Below are positions 52,753 to 62,750 of a DNA stretch of 64,000 nucleotides, in pieces; within the stretch, counting starts at the first letter, position 1; the number at the start of each line of letters is the position of its first letter. The position numbers and the translations under genes were made by a program. The notes under the pieces are model-generated. The model searched no databases and was not told where the DNA came from. It was given only the letters and a program-made list of their open reading frames with translations. This DNA comes from CG2-30-36-16 sp964372115 (GTDB lineage Bacteria > Bacteroidota > Ignavibacteria > Ignavibacteriales > Ignavibacteriaceae): positions 1 through 64,000 of the forward strand of contig CAYJPN010000004.1 of assembly GCA_964372115.1 (NCBI GenBank). The letters run 5' to 3'.

Positions 52753-54748
52753 CGGCAGGGTACTTTTAGTATCTATTTTCGTTGTGCTGTTTTTTTTCGT
52801 ACTTGTTTTTAAGCTTTTTAAAATTCAAGTATTAAAACACGAAGAATATACTTACAAGGCGCAACGGCAGCAAATGTCTACTGAAAAGATTAGGCCCGAA
52901 CGCGGTTTGATTTTTGACCGTAATAATTTATTACTTGTTTACAACAAAAATGATATTTCATTTTACGTTGATATAAAGTTGGCAAACAAAAACAGCAGGT
53001 ATAAAGTAAAAGAAAAAATAGCGAATAAATTTTCCGGCGTATTTGGTAAAGACCCATCCTATTTTTTAAGTTTAATGCAGACCGACAAAAAACATATCTG
53101 TTTGATGGAAAAAGTTTCCAGTGAAAAAGCACTGCTGTTAAAAAACTTTAGAGCCGCAGGGCTCTACTCAATGGAAGACCCGACAAGAATTTACCCATAT
53201 GAAAATCTTGCATCTCATATTCTCGGTTACGTTAACACTGAATACTCAGGCACAAACGGGATTGAGAGAGCGTATGATGACGTTTTAAAGGGTGAAGAGG
53301 GTTTGAGAACTGTTGAAAGAAATGCTCTTGGAGAAACCATTATGGTTTCGGAAGAAGAAGCAAAGCCGGCTGTGCCCGGAGATAACCTTTATCTTACAAT
53401 TAACAAATCATACCAATCAATTCTCGAAGAAGAATTAGACAATGGGTTAACCATGTATGGCGGAACATCGGCTGTAGGAATTATTATGGATCCAAACACC
53501 GGTGAAATTCTTGCGCTCTCTAATAAAAAAGATTATAACCCGAACAGTTACTGGAAATTTAACGACGAGGACAGGCGAAATAGATCGATAACCGATACCT
53601 ATGAACCCGGCTCAACATTTAAATCAATAACCATAGCTTCGTTATTAGACCAAAAGCTTTGCCAGTTAGATGAGACTATCAATGTTGAAAACGGAAAATA
53701 CAAATTTAAAAATGTTTACATACGCGATACTCATAACCGCGATAAATTATCTGTTAAAGGTGTAATAGTAGAATCAAGTAATATTGGCGTTACAAAGCTT
53801 GTAAAGCGTATTGATGACGAATTGTACTATAAATATTTGAGAGGATTTGGATTCGGCAATTACACTGCGTCCAAGCTTCCAGGCGAATCTAAAGGGAGTT
53901 TAAAAAAACCAAATGATTGGTCAGCATTAACAAAAACATTCGTCTCATTTGGTTACGAGATAGCAGTAACTCCTCTTCAGCTTGCGGCAGCATATTCGGC
54001 ATTGGTAAACGGCGGTATTCTTTATGAACCAATGCTCGTTAAAAAACAAATAAAACGAAATGGTATTGTGGAAGAAGAATGTGAGCCGAAGCAGGTGAGG
54101 AGAGTTATTTCAGAAGAAACTTCTTCGGTTATGCGCGAGCTGCTTGCCGCAGTGGTTGAGCAGGGAACAGGCAAAAATGCGCAAATTAAAACTGTGCGGG
54201 TTGGAGGCAAAACCGGAACTTCACAAAAATTGATTGACGGAAATTATTCGAAAGCGGAGTATAATTCTTCTTTCATCGGTTTTTTTCCGGTTGAAAATCC
54301 AAAAATAGTTTGTCTTGTATTGGTCAACTCACCAACTCTCGGAAGATACGGCGGCGCGGTTGCAGCGCCTATATTTAAACAAGTAGCGCAGCGAATTATC
54401 GATTCCGATGTTAATAAATTCCTTAAAAAAGAAAAACAAAATTTTGAGATTAAGTATGCTAATAATTCCGATGACCAAAGTGAGATTGAAATAAAACATA
54501 TAAACAATCTTGTTAAGCCTCTTAAATCGACTAAAAACATTCTTGAAAATAGTATTATGCCCGATTTAAAAAATCATTCGTTGCGGGATGGTATTTTATT
54601 ATTAACCCAACTTGGAATTAAATACGAAATAAACGGCAGCGGTAAAATAGTCAATCAAAGCGTGGAACCCGGAACACAATTGCGGTATGGAATGAAATGC
54701 CGTTTGGATTGTAAAGAACTATCGGTAAACGGCACAGAAATATATTAA
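52745..54748 (+). CDS. ftsI: Peptidoglycan transpeptidase FtsI (PBP3) with PASTA domain
   Basis: A 667-residue class B penicillin-binding protein. A membrane anchor (about residues 8-25) is followed by a PBP dimer domain and a transpeptidase domain with the nucleophile S290 in GSTFKS, the SSN motif in VESSNIG, and KTG in GGKTGTS. A C-terminal PASTA domain (about 600-660, MPDLKNHSLRDG) follows. It cross-links septal peptidoglycan with FtsW. The preferred ATG at 52745 overlaps ftsL by eight bases; a TTG at 52733 is the longer alternative. PASTA-bearing FtsI is usual in Bacteroidota and Chlorobiota. Confidence 0.95.
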   Translation: MSNGRVLLVSIFVVLFFFVLVFKLFKIQVLKHEEYTYKAQRQQMSTEKIRPERGLIFDRNNLLLVYNKNDISFYVDIKLANKNSRYKVKEKIANKFSGVFGKDPSYFLSLMQTDKKHICLMEKVSSEKALLLKNFRAAGLYSMEDPTRIYPYENLASHILGYVNTEYSGTNGIERAYDDVLKGEEGLRTVERNALGETIMVSEEEAKPAVPGDNLYLTINKSYQSILEEELDNGLTMYGGTSAVGIIMDPNTGEILALSNKKDYNPNSYWKFNDEDRRNRSITDTYEPGSTFKSITIASLLDQKLCQLDETINVENGKYKFKNVYIRDTHNRDKLSVKGVIVESSNIGVTKLVKRIDDELYYKYLRGFGFGNYTASKLPGESKGSLKKPNDWSALTKTFVSFGYEIAVTPLQLAAAYSALVNGGILYEPMLVKKQIKRNGIVEEECEPKQVRRVISEETSSVMRELLAAVVEQGTGKNAQIKTVRVGGKTGTSQKLIDGNYSKAEYNSSFIGFFPVENPKIVCLVLVNSPTLGRYGGAVAAPIFKQVAQRIIDSDVNKFLKKEKQNFEIKYANNSDDQSEIEIKHINNLVKPLKSTKNILENSIMPDLKNHSLRDGILLLTQLGIKYEINGSGKIVNQSVEPGTQLRYGMKCRLDCKELSVNGTEIY

Positions 54749-56214
54749 TGAAATTAAGTCATCTATTAAATAGTGTAAACTTTGAAAAAGTAATTGGCAA
54801 CGTCGATAAAATGATTGCCGGAGTTACAAGTGATTCAAGAAAAGTTGAAGAAAATTTTGTTTTTGTCGCTGTAAAAGGATTTAAAGTTGACGGACATAAA
54901 TTTATAATTGACGCTATTAACAAAGGAGCCGTAGCGGTTATTTTCGAACAGAAATATATAATCGATAATTCAGTCTTTACAAACTTACAAGTTGTAAAAA
55001 TTGAAGTCACTGACAGCCGTAAAGCTCTTGCTGAAGTATCACACTGCTTTTATGGTGAACCGTCAAAAAAATTGAAACTTATCGGCGTTACCGGTACAAA
55101 CGGAAAAACAACGACTACTTTTTTTATAAAAAGTATTCTCGAAGCTGCCGGGTATAAAACGGGGCTTGTCGGTACAATTGTAAACATGATTGGCGACGAA
55201 GAATTGCCATCACTTTTAACGACGCCCGAATCAAACGATTTAAATGGGCTGCTTAATGATATGTATTCGGCTGGTTGTGAATTTGCTATTATGGAAGTAT
55301 CTTCTCACTCGCTGGTATTAAACCGCGTGCACGGATTACATTTTTCCGCCGGTGTATTTACAAACATTACATCCGATCATCTTGATTTTCATGAAACATT
55401 TGAAAACTATCTCGAAGCAAAAAAAATATTATTCAGCAATTTACCCGAAACTGGTTTCGGTGTATATAATATTGATGATAAAAGCAGCGGAAAATATATC
55501 GATGGTTGTAAAGCAAAGCTGATATCATTTGGACAGAATTCCGACGCTGATTACAGCATGAGAGACATTAGCTACAACATTGAAGGTACAAAATTTAATT
55601 TAGCAAATGAAAAAAAAGAGTACTCGTTATCTACTAAATTAATAGGTGAGTTTAACGCTTACAATGCTTCGGCTGCTTTTGCGGTAACAACTGCTTTGGG
55701 CATTAATAAAGAACTTGCTGTTGAAGGAGTAGATAAAACAAAGCAAGTACCCGGCAGATTTGAAGTGATTGGAAGCGGCGATAAAAAAGCAATTATAGAT
55801 TATTCCCATACAGCCGATAGTTTAGAAAAAGCATTACAGGCTTTGAACGAACTTGTAAAAACCGAAAGACCAATTTATACCGTGTTCGGGTGCGGCGGAA
55901 ATCGTGATAAAACTAAACGACCAATTATGGGAAAAATTGCGAGTGAACTGAGTACAAAAGTAATAGTTACCTCTGATAACCCCCGGTTTGAAAACCCAAA
56001 TGTAATAATAGAAGAAATTGTTAAAGGAATAAAAAAACAAAACTATTCTGTTGAAGCAGATAGAGAAAAAGCAATAAAAAAAGCTATCAATGAGTCGGAA
56101 GAAAATGCGGTAATTTTAATTGCCGGAAAAGGGCATGAACCGTATCAGGAAATTAATGGCGTGCGGAATCATTTTTCGGACAAAGAAATTGCGGAAAAAT
56201 ATTTAAGTAAATGA
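54748..56214 (+). CDS. murE: UDP-MurNAc-tripeptide synthetase MurE
   Basis: A 488-residue Mur ligase adding the third amino acid. The ATP loop is GVTGTNGKTTTTFF (about residues 110-123). The C-terminal SDNPRFENP matches the DNPR form found in enzymes that use meso-diaminopimelate rather than lysine, so the peptidoglycan is predicted to be of the mDAP type. It overlaps the ftsI stop by one base and murF by four. Confidence 0.96.
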   Translation: MKLSHLLNSVNFEKVIGNVDKMIAGVTSDSRKVEENFVFVAVKGFKVDGHKFIIDAINKGAVAVIFEQKYIIDNSVFTNLQVVKIEVTDSRKALAEVSHCFYGEPSKKLKLIGVTGTNGKTTTTFFIKSILEAAGYKTGLVGTIVNMIGDEELPSLLTTPESNDLNGLLNDMYSAGCEFAIMEVSSHSLVLNRVHGLHFSAGVFTNITSDHLDFHETFENYLEAKKILFSNLPETGFGVYNIDDKSSGKYIDGCKAKLISFGQNSDADYSMRDISYNIEGTKFNLANEKKEYSLSTKLIGEFNAYNASAAFAVTTALGINKELAVEGVDKTKQVPGRFEVIGSGDKKAIIDYSHTADSLEKALQALNELVKTERPIYTVFGCGGNRDKTKRPIMGKIASELSTKVIVTSDNPRFENPNVIIEEIVKGIKKQNYSVEADREKAIKKAINESEENAVILIAGKGHEPYQEINGVRNHFSDKEIAEKYLSK

Positions 56215-57602
56215 AAAAAGTTACAATTACATTAGACGATATATTTAATCTCCCAACCGCGGTAATTTATAACCCGGATGGATTCAAACCTGTTTCCGCG
56301 GTTACCATCGATTCACGAAACGTACCGGCTAATTCTCTTTTTGTTGCAGTAAAAGGCGGCAAATATGACGGACACAAGTTTATAAAAGATGCGGTAACTA
56401 AGGGCGCATCGGCAATTGTAATTAATGAGAAAAAATTAAAAAATATTGATGTTGTTGATATCCCGATAATTACTGTTAAAGACACTGTGAAATCTCTCGG
56501 CGATCTGGCGAAAATATGGAGGGAAAAACTTTCAACAAAAATTATTGCACTAACCGGCAGTAACGGTAAAACATCAACAAAAGAAATGCTTGCGGTTTTA
56601 TTAAATGAAAAATATAAAGTAAATAAAACTATATCGAACAATAATAATCACATTGGCGTTCCGTTAACTTTGTTTTCAACAACAAATAAATATGATGTTC
56701 TGGTTCTTGAGCTCGGCACGAATCATTTTGGCGAAATAAAATATACATCCGAAATCTCAAAACCTGATTACGCGTTAATTACAAACATCGGCAATTCGCA
56801 TCTTGAATATTTAAAAAATAAAAAAGGTGTATTAAAAGAAAAAGCGGTGCTGCTTGAATCATGTGTAAAAAATAACGGTACAATATTTATTAATAATGAT
56901 GATTCGTTATTAAAAAATGTACTCAAAAAATATTCGGATAGGGTTACTTTTAGTGAAACAGCAGAAGCTGATGTTAGCATAAAAATAAAAACTTACACCG
57001 AAGAGGGGAAACCCATTCTTGAAATTAAAACGAATAAGTTTTCACTCACAACCGAGTTTCCTCTATTTGGCGAATTAAATGTAAAAAACTTGTGCGCCGC
57101 TGTGTCGGTTGCCGCAAAACTTGGACTTACAAAAACTCAAATATCCACGGGCATAAAAAAGTTAAAACCTGTAGAAAAAAGATTTAATATAAAAAGAGTA
57201 GATGATTATGTTGTTGTTGATGATACATACAACGCCAACCCAGAGTCGATGAAATATGCATTAAATATGACAGCCGATATTTTCAAAAACAAACGGAAGA
57301 TTGCTGTACTTGGCGATATGTTTGAACTCGGTGAAGAACAACTCGAACATCATATAACATTGACAAAAATATTAAAAAAAGCAGGTTACAAAATTGTTTA
57401 TTTAACTGGTAAAATGATGAAAAATGTTGCCGGCGAATTAGCATCGGTAAAAACCATGGACGTAAAACATTTTGAATCGAGAGCGGCACTAAAAAAACAT
57501 CTATCCAAAATAAATTTGAAAGAGGCTGTGATACTTGTTAAAGGTTCGAGAGGAATGAAGATGGAAGAGTTTGTAAAAGTTTTGACTGAAAGGAAAATAT
57601 AA
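56211..57602 (+). CDS. murF: UDP-MurNAc-pentapeptide synthetase MurF
   Basis: A 463-residue ligase joining D-Ala-D-Ala to the tripeptide. The ATP loop is ALTGSNGKTSTKEM (about residues 106-119), and VVDDTYNANPESM (about 342-354) is the MurF-typical motif with the catalytic Lys/Asn surroundings. The AVLGDMFELG segment is also diagnostic. It ends immediately before the mraY start. Confidence 0.96.
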   Translation: MKKVTITLDDIFNLPTAVIYNPDGFKPVSAVTIDSRNVPANSLFVAVKGGKYDGHKFIKDAVTKGASAIVINEKKLKNIDVVDIPIITVKDTVKSLGDLAKIWREKLSTKIIALTGSNGKTSTKEMLAVLLNEKYKVNKTISNNNNHIGVPLTLFSTTNKYDVLVLELGTNHFGEIKYTSEISKPDYALITNIGNSHLEYLKNKKGVLKEKAVLLESCVKNNGTIFINNDDSLLKNVLKKYSDRVTFSETAEADVSIKIKTYTEEGKPILEIKTNKFSLTTEFPLFGELNVKNLCAAVSVAAKLGLTKTQISTGIKKLKPVEKRFNIKRVDDYVVVDDTYNANPESMKYALNMTADIFKNKRKIAVLGDMFELGEEQLEHHITLTKILKKAGYKIVYLTGKMMKNVAGELASVKTMDVKHFESRAALKKHLSKINLKEAVILVKGSRGMKMEEFVKVLTERKI

Positions 57603-58712
57603 ATGCTTTATTATTTATTTGATTATATAAATAAAGTATTTGATCCGCCGGGATTCGAAATCTTTCGTTTCTTAACTTTTCGCTCGGCTGTAGCAGCAAT
57701 AACCGCGTTAGTTTTGTCGCTTTTTATCGGGCCGAAAATAATAAAACACCTCCAGAAAAAACAAATAGGCGAGGCAAAAAAAATAGACGGACCAAAATTT
57801 CATTGGTCAAAAGCAGGCACACCCACAATGGGCGGGCTAATAATAATTATGTCTATTGCGGTTCCGGTTTTGTTGTGGGGCGATATTCTCAGCATATATA
57901 TAATTCTTGTTCTTGGCGGCACTATATGGTTAAGCGCTGTGGGCTTTTTAGATGATTATTTAAAAGTGGTTAAAAAACTTCCAAACGGATTAATTGCTAG
58001 ATATAAACTGCTGGGTCAGGTTTTAATCGGATTAATTGTTGGGGCGGTTATATATTATTCGCCGGAGTTCAGTGAATACGCCACAGTAACCACTGTTCCG
58101 TTTTTAAAAAATGTGAATCTTAATTTTGGATATCTCTACATACCTGCAGTGGTATTTATAGTTACCGCTACATCCAACGCAGTTAATTTAACTGACGGAT
58201 TAGACGGGCTTGCGATAGGCACAACCACCATTGTTATGCTTGCATTGGCAATTCTAAGTTATGTAAGCGGTAATGCGATTTTCGCAAAATATCTTAATAT
58301 CATTCATCTTCCCGGTTCCGGCGAATTGACAGTTTTTGTAGCCGCCGTAATCGGCGCCGCCCTCGGGTTTTTATGGTATAACTCGTATCCGGCACAAGTT
58401 TTTATGGGTGATACAGGATCGCTCGCTCTTGGCGGTGCATTTGGCATACTTGCAGTATTGATAAAGAAAGAATTATTTATTCCATTACTTGGCGGTATAT
58501 TTTTTATGGAAACAATTTCTGTAATTATGCAGCGATTGTATTTCAAATACACAAAAAAAAGAACCGGTGAAGGAAAAAGAATTTTTAAAATGGCGCCAAT
58601 TCACCATCATTTTGAAATGGTGGGATGGCCTGAGCCTAAAATTGTTATCCGGTTTTATATAATTGCAATAATTCTTGCAATAATTAGTTTGGCTTCGTTT
58701 AAGGTAAGATAA
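57603..58712 (+). CDS. mraY: Phospho-MurNAc-pentapeptide translocase MraY
   Basis: A 369-residue polytopic membrane enzyme making lipid I from UDP-MurNAc-pentapeptide and undecaprenyl phosphate. About ten membrane helices. Diagnostic motifs are the acidic FLDDYLKV (about residues 117-124), NAVNLTDGLDGLA (about 198-210) and the terminal HHHFEMVGWPE (about 339-349). The start directly abuts the murF stop, and one base separates it from murD. Confidence 0.97.
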   Translation: MLYYLFDYINKVFDPPGFEIFRFLTFRSAVAAITALVLSLFIGPKIIKHLQKKQIGEAKKIDGPKFHWSKAGTPTMGGLIIIMSIAVPVLLWGDILSIYIILVLGGTIWLSAVGFLDDYLKVVKKLPNGLIARYKLLGQVLIGLIVGAVIYYSPEFSEYATVTTVPFLKNVNLNFGYLYIPAVVFIVTATSNAVNLTDGLDGLAIGTTTIVMLALAILSYVSGNAIFAKYLNIIHLPGSGELTVFVAAVIGAALGFLWYNSYPAQVFMGDTGSLALGGAFGILAVLIKKELFIPLLGGIFFMETISVIMQRLYFKYTKKRTGEGKRIFKMAPIHHHFEMVGWPEPKIVIRFYIIAIILAIISLASFKVR

Positions 58713-58713
58713 A

Positions 58714-60060
58714 ATGAACATCGAAGGAAAAAAAATATCAATTATAGGTGCTGTCAGAAGCGGGATAGGCGCTGCTAAACTTGTAAAAAAACTCGGCGGT
58801 TTTCCATTTATCAGCGATGCCGCAAATGAAGAAAAATTAGCCGATTCGATAAAATTATTAAAAGAATTAAAAATTGAATATGAAGTAGGCGCGCATACTT
58901 CAAGGGTTTATGATTGTTCACTGATGATAGTGTCGCCCGGTGTTCCCTCAAACTCACCGATAATAAACGGTGCGATTGGAAAAAATATCAAAGTGATAAG
59001 TGAAATTGAATTTGCATCATTTTATTGTAAAGGAAAAATTATTGCAATAACCGGCACAAACGGAAAAACAACCACAACCACTTTGTGCGGTTATGTTTTT
59101 AATGCCTGCGGTAAAAAAACATATACCGCCGGCAACATCGGAACCGCGTTTTCAGAAATAGTGCTTGATGTAAAAGAAGAAGATTTTGTTGCTCTCGAAG
59201 TGTCGAGTTTTCAACTTGATTTTACTGAAACATTTAAACCAGCAGTTTCCATAATATTAAATATCACACCCGATCACTTAAACCGGTATGACAATAAAAT
59301 TGAAAATTATATCTCTTCAAAATTAAAAATATTTGTAAATCAAAAATCGTCGGAGTTCGTTTTGCTGAACAAGGATGATAAAACTTTGATGAATAGTCTC
59401 TCAACGTTCAAGGCTCAACCGGTTTATTTTTCACTTAGTGAGAAACAGACAGACGGTATTTATTGTAGTGGTGATGACATCATTTTTAATAAAAAAGGGA
59501 AGAGTGAATTTACCTGTAAAAAATCGGAAATCAGTTTACCGGGAAACCATAACCTTTATAATGCAATGGCGGTTATTTCTGCCGCAAAAATATTTGAGCT
59601 GGATAACAAAAAAATAAAAGAAGCTCTCGGTTCGTTTAAGGGAGTCGAGCATCGATTGGAATTTGTTCGCGATCTTGAAGGAGTAAAATTTATAAATGAT
59701 TCAAAAGCAACGAATGTCGACTCGGTGTGGTATGCGCTTCAAAGTTATGATAACCCGTTGTTCTTAATTCTCGGCGGGCAGGATAAAGGAAATGACTACA
59801 ATCAAATAATAAATTTAGTAATAGAAAAAGTAAAGAAAATTTACGCCATCGGATCATCAGCCGATAAAGTATTTAACTTTTTCCACAAAGAGGTTAAAGT
59901 AGAAATAACAAAAAAATTAGAAGATGCTGTGTTCGCCGCAAATAAAGAAGCACGGCAGGGTGATATTGTCCTTCTTTCCCCAGCCTGCGCAAGCTTTGAT
60001 ATGTTTGACAATTACGAGCACAGGGGAAAAGCATTTAAGGAAGCGGTGAATAAACTGTGA
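58714..60060 (+). CDS. murD: UDP-MurNAc-alanine--D-glutamate ligase MurD
   Basis: A 448-residue Mur ligase. The ATP loop is AITGTNGKTTTTTL (about residues 110-123); ALEVSSFQLDF and FINDSKATNVDSV are MurD-specific signatures. It adds D-Glu to UDP-MurNAc-L-Ala. The N-terminal IIGAVRSGIGAA shows the Rossmann-like nucleotide fold. The stop overlaps the ftsW start by one base. Confidence 0.96.
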   Translation: MNIEGKKISIIGAVRSGIGAAKLVKKLGGFPFISDAANEEKLADSIKLLKELKIEYEVGAHTSRVYDCSLMIVSPGVPSNSPIINGAIGKNIKVISEIEFASFYCKGKIIAITGTNGKTTTTTLCGYVFNACGKKTYTAGNIGTAFSEIVLDVKEEDFVALEVSSFQLDFTETFKPAVSIILNITPDHLNRYDNKIENYISSKLKIFVNQKSSEFVLLNKDDKTLMNSLSTFKAQPVYFSLSEKQTDGIYCSGDDIIFNKKGKSEFTCKKSEISLPGNHNLYNAMAVISAAKIFELDNKKIKEALGSFKGVEHRLEFVRDLEGVKFINDSKATNVDSVWYALQSYDNPLFLILGGQDKGNDYNQIINLVIEKVKKIYAIGSSADKVFNFFHKEVKVEITKKLEDAVFAANKEARQGDIVLLSPACASFDMFDNYEHRGKAFKEAVNKL

Positions 60061-61172
60061 TGAAAAAGTTAGCCGGTATTGTATATTTTGATGTGTTTGC
60101 TTTAATGCTTGTCGGACTCGTATTTGTCATGAGCGCAAGCAGTACATATAGTTCTGTAAAGTTTGAAGACACATTTTATCTTTTTAATGCGCATGTAACC
60201 CGTGTGCTAATCGGAATTTTGTTAATGAGTGTATTTGCATTTTTTCCTTACGAACTATATAAAGATTACAGTAAAATAATATTAATGGGCAGTATAATTC
60301 TGCTTGCATATACATTAGCAACTGCCCCATCAATTAAAGGCGCAGGCAGGTGGTTAGATCTCGGTGTAATAAGTTTTCAACCGGCTAATTTAGCGCGTCT
60401 GGCGTTACTGATTCATATTTCATATATGCTTGTTGAGAAAAAAGAAATCCTTTCAAATTATAAACAGGGTTTTGTAAAAATATTTACGTGGGTTGCATTA
60501 GTAGCGCTTTTAATTTTACTTCAGCCGAACTTGAGTAATGCGTTTTTAATTGTGTTTTTATCTATTGTAATTATGTTCGTTGGTGGAGCTAAGCTAAAAC
60601 ATATTGCAGCAACCACAGCTACATTTATATTTCTTGGTGGTTCGGCAGCAATGCTTTACTCCCACTCAAGAGAAAGAATTTTAGGGTTTATTAGTTCGAT
60701 ATTTCAGGGGGGCGAGGTGAATCATCAAGTCACACAGGCAATGGTTGGTCTCGGCAGCGGTGGATTTTTTGGTGTTGGTTTGGGGTTTAGTAAACAAAAC
60801 AATTTGTTTTTGCCTGAAGCTTACGGCGATTTTATATTTGCAATTCTCGGAGAAGAATTAGGATTTTTGGGATCAGTGTCTGTGCTTCTTGCATTTTTAG
60901 TTTTTTTTATTGCCGGAATTTTAATTGCAAAAAAAGCAACTGACCCATTTGCCAGGCTGCTTGCTTTCGGAATTACACTCTCAGTCATCACTTACGCATT
61001 TGTAAATATTTCGGTTGCAAGCGGAGTGATTCCTACAACCGGGTTACCCCTGCCGTTTATAAGTTACGGCGGTACATCGATATTTTTTACGTGTATATCG
61101 GTCGGTATACTTATAAATATTGCGATATCATCGGACAAAGAGGAAAAACTTGCAGAGGTTGAAACGGAATGA
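60060..61172 (+). CDS. ftsW: Peptidoglycan glycosyltransferase FtsW
   Basis: A 370-residue SEDS-family membrane enzyme with about ten membrane helices, polymerising lipid II at the septum together with FtsI. The family features GAGRWLDLG (about residues 95-103), QPNLSNAF and the terminal GVIPTTGLPLPFISYGGTS are present. A GTG one codon upstream (60057) is possible; the ATG at 60060 gives a TGATG junction with murD. It overlaps murG by four bases. Confidence 0.96.
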   Translation: MKKLAGIVYFDVFALMLVGLVFVMSASSTYSSVKFEDTFYLFNAHVTRVLIGILLMSVFAFFPYELYKDYSKIILMGSIILLAYTLATAPSIKGAGRWLDLGVISFQPANLARLALLIHISYMLVEKKEILSNYKQGFVKIFTWVALVALLILLQPNLSNAFLIVFLSIVIMFVGGAKLKHIAATTATFIFLGGSAAMLYSHSRERILGFISSIFQGGEVNHQVTQAMVGLGSGGFFGVGLGFSKQNNLFLPEAYGDFIFAILGEELGFLGSVSVLLAFLVFFIAGILIAKKATDPFARLLAFGITLSVITYAFVNISVASGVIPTTGLPLPFISYGGTSIFFTCISVGILINIAISSDKEEKLAEVETE

Positions 61173-62278
61173 CGACTGCGAAAACATATAAGTTTTTATT
61201 TGCAGGCGGCGGAACAGGCGGACATCTGTTTCCGGCAGTAGCGGTTGCGGAAATGATAGTTGAAAAAATGCCGGGCGCGAGAATTTTATTCGTTGGTACA
61301 AAATCTAAAATTGAGGGGAGTGTTATCCCTAAATTAGGATATGATTTTAAAGCAATTTGGATAAAAGGTTTTTCGAGAAAAATGAACCTTGAAAATATTT
61401 TATTTCCGCTTAAACTAATAGTGTCAATATTTCAGTCGTTACTTATTAATATAATATACAAACCGGATGTTGCGATAGGTTCGGGTGGATATGTAAGCGG
61501 ACCGGCGATATTTTGCGCTTCGGTAGTTGGCGCAAAAATTATGCTTCTCGAACAAAATAGTTACCCTGGTGTAACCACTCGTTTGTTGGAAAAATATGCC
61601 GATGAAATTCATGTTACTTTTGAAGATTCAATAAAACACTTAAAGAAAAAGGAAAAAATAAAAGTAACCGGCAACCCGGTTAGGAAAAGTTTAACCTTAA
61701 TAAAAAAGGAAGACGCTTTATCAAGGTTTAAGCTATCTGGAAATAAAAAAACGTTATTAATTTTAGGAGGCAGCCTCGGAGCGTTATCAATCAATAAAGC
61801 TGTTGCAGAAAATATTGAACAAATGTTGAACGCCGGAATTCAATTAATATGGCAATGCGGCAAAAATTATTACGAGCAGAATAAAAAATTTGCTTCACCA
61901 AATGTTTTTATCTCGGCTTTTATTGATGATATGAACTGCGCTTATTCAGCCTGCGATGTTCTTGTAGCGCGTGCCGGAGCAACAACTATTGCCGAATTAT
62001 TAGTGCTCGGAATTCCATCGGTTCTCATTCCGTCACCTTATGTGGCTGAGAATCATCAATATTACAACGCAAAATCGTTATTAGAAAACGACGCTGCAAT
62101 TATGATAGATGATAAAGATTTATCGAGTAAAATAACTGAAACTGTAACAGCATTAATTAACGATAAAAGAAGAATAGAAACATTAAAAAATAATTCTTTA
62201 AAAATGGCAAAGCCGGATGCATCCGGAACCATAGCTCAATGTGCAATTAACTTAGCGGTGAATAAAAATGACAGATAA
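61169..62278 (+). CDS. murG: UDP-GlcNAc transferase MurG
   Basis: A 369-residue GT28 glycosyltransferase converting lipid I to lipid II at the inner membrane face. The N-terminal FAGGGTGGHLFPA (about residues 10-22) is the acceptor-binding glycine loop; AIGSGGYVSGP and LVARAGATTIAEL (the donor site) are conserved. Its stop overlaps the start of the following membrane gene by 11 bases. Confidence 0.97.
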   Translation: MTTAKTYKFLFAGGGTGGHLFPAVAVAEMIVEKMPGARILFVGTKSKIEGSVIPKLGYDFKAIWIKGFSRKMNLENILFPLKLIVSIFQSLLINIIYKPDVAIGSGGYVSGPAIFCASVVGAKIMLLEQNSYPGVTTRLLEKYADEIHVTFEDSIKHLKKKEKIKVTGNPVRKSLTLIKKEDALSRFKLSGNKKTLLILGGSLGALSINKAVAENIEQMLNAGIQLIWQCGKNYYEQNKKFASPNVFISAFIDDMNCAYSACDVLVARAGATTIAELLVLGIPSVLIPSPYVAENHQYYNAKSLLENDAAIMIDDKDLSSKITETVTALINDKRRIETLKNNSLKMAKPDASGTIAQCAINLAVNKNDR

Positions 62279-62750
62279 CTTAGAAAACCGTAAAAGGTTC
62301 AAATTTAATATGTCCTTTTATTATCAATCGACAATTGCTTATTTCATATTTTTTTTGCTGTACGCTGTAATCCGCGGAGAATTTGTCGAAGGTTCTTTCA
62401 GACTAATAACGAAAGACCCGATAATTTACTTCTTCGGCATAATAGTAGTAACGGCTATTTTAAGTTTGTTATATAATCTTTACTTAAACAAATATATAAC
62501 TATTGACGAGAAGGAAATTGAATTTTCTAATCGATATCGAGCAAAAAAAATTAGTTTGAACGATTTGCAATCGATAAAAATATCCCGTGACAAAAAAGAA
62601 ACGAGATACGGAACTTTTAGAATTATTCGATTAAAGTTAAAAAATAAAAAAAGAGTTCTGTTAATTAGACCATACGACTATGAAAACGATGAATTACTTG
62701 TAAAAAAATTCATTGAGATAAAAGCGAAATTGGATAACAAAAATGTTTAA
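62268..62750 (+). CDS. Small membrane protein with PH-like domain, inside the dcw operon
   Basis: A 160-residue protein with two membrane helices (about residues 20-38 and 48-68). A cytoplasmic about 85-residue domain follows, with strand-rich pattern YITIDEKEIEFSNRYRAKKI, LQSIKISRD and RLKLKNKKRVLLIRPY, which looks like a bacterial PH/YdbT-type domain. It is not a standard dcw gene; ftsQ or ddl would be more usual nearby. Overlaps of 11 bases with murG and eight bases with murC show it is part of the operon. It may be a regulator or scaffold of wall synthesis; that is inference from position. Confidence 0.75.
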   Translation: MTDNLENRKRFKFNMSFYYQSTIAYFIFFLLYAVIRGEFVEGSFRLITKDPIIYFFGIIVVTAILSLLYNLYLNKYITIDEKEIEFSNRYRAKKISLNDLQSIKISRDKKETRYGTFRIIRLKLKNKKRVLLIRPYDYENDELLVKKFIEIKAKLDNKNV

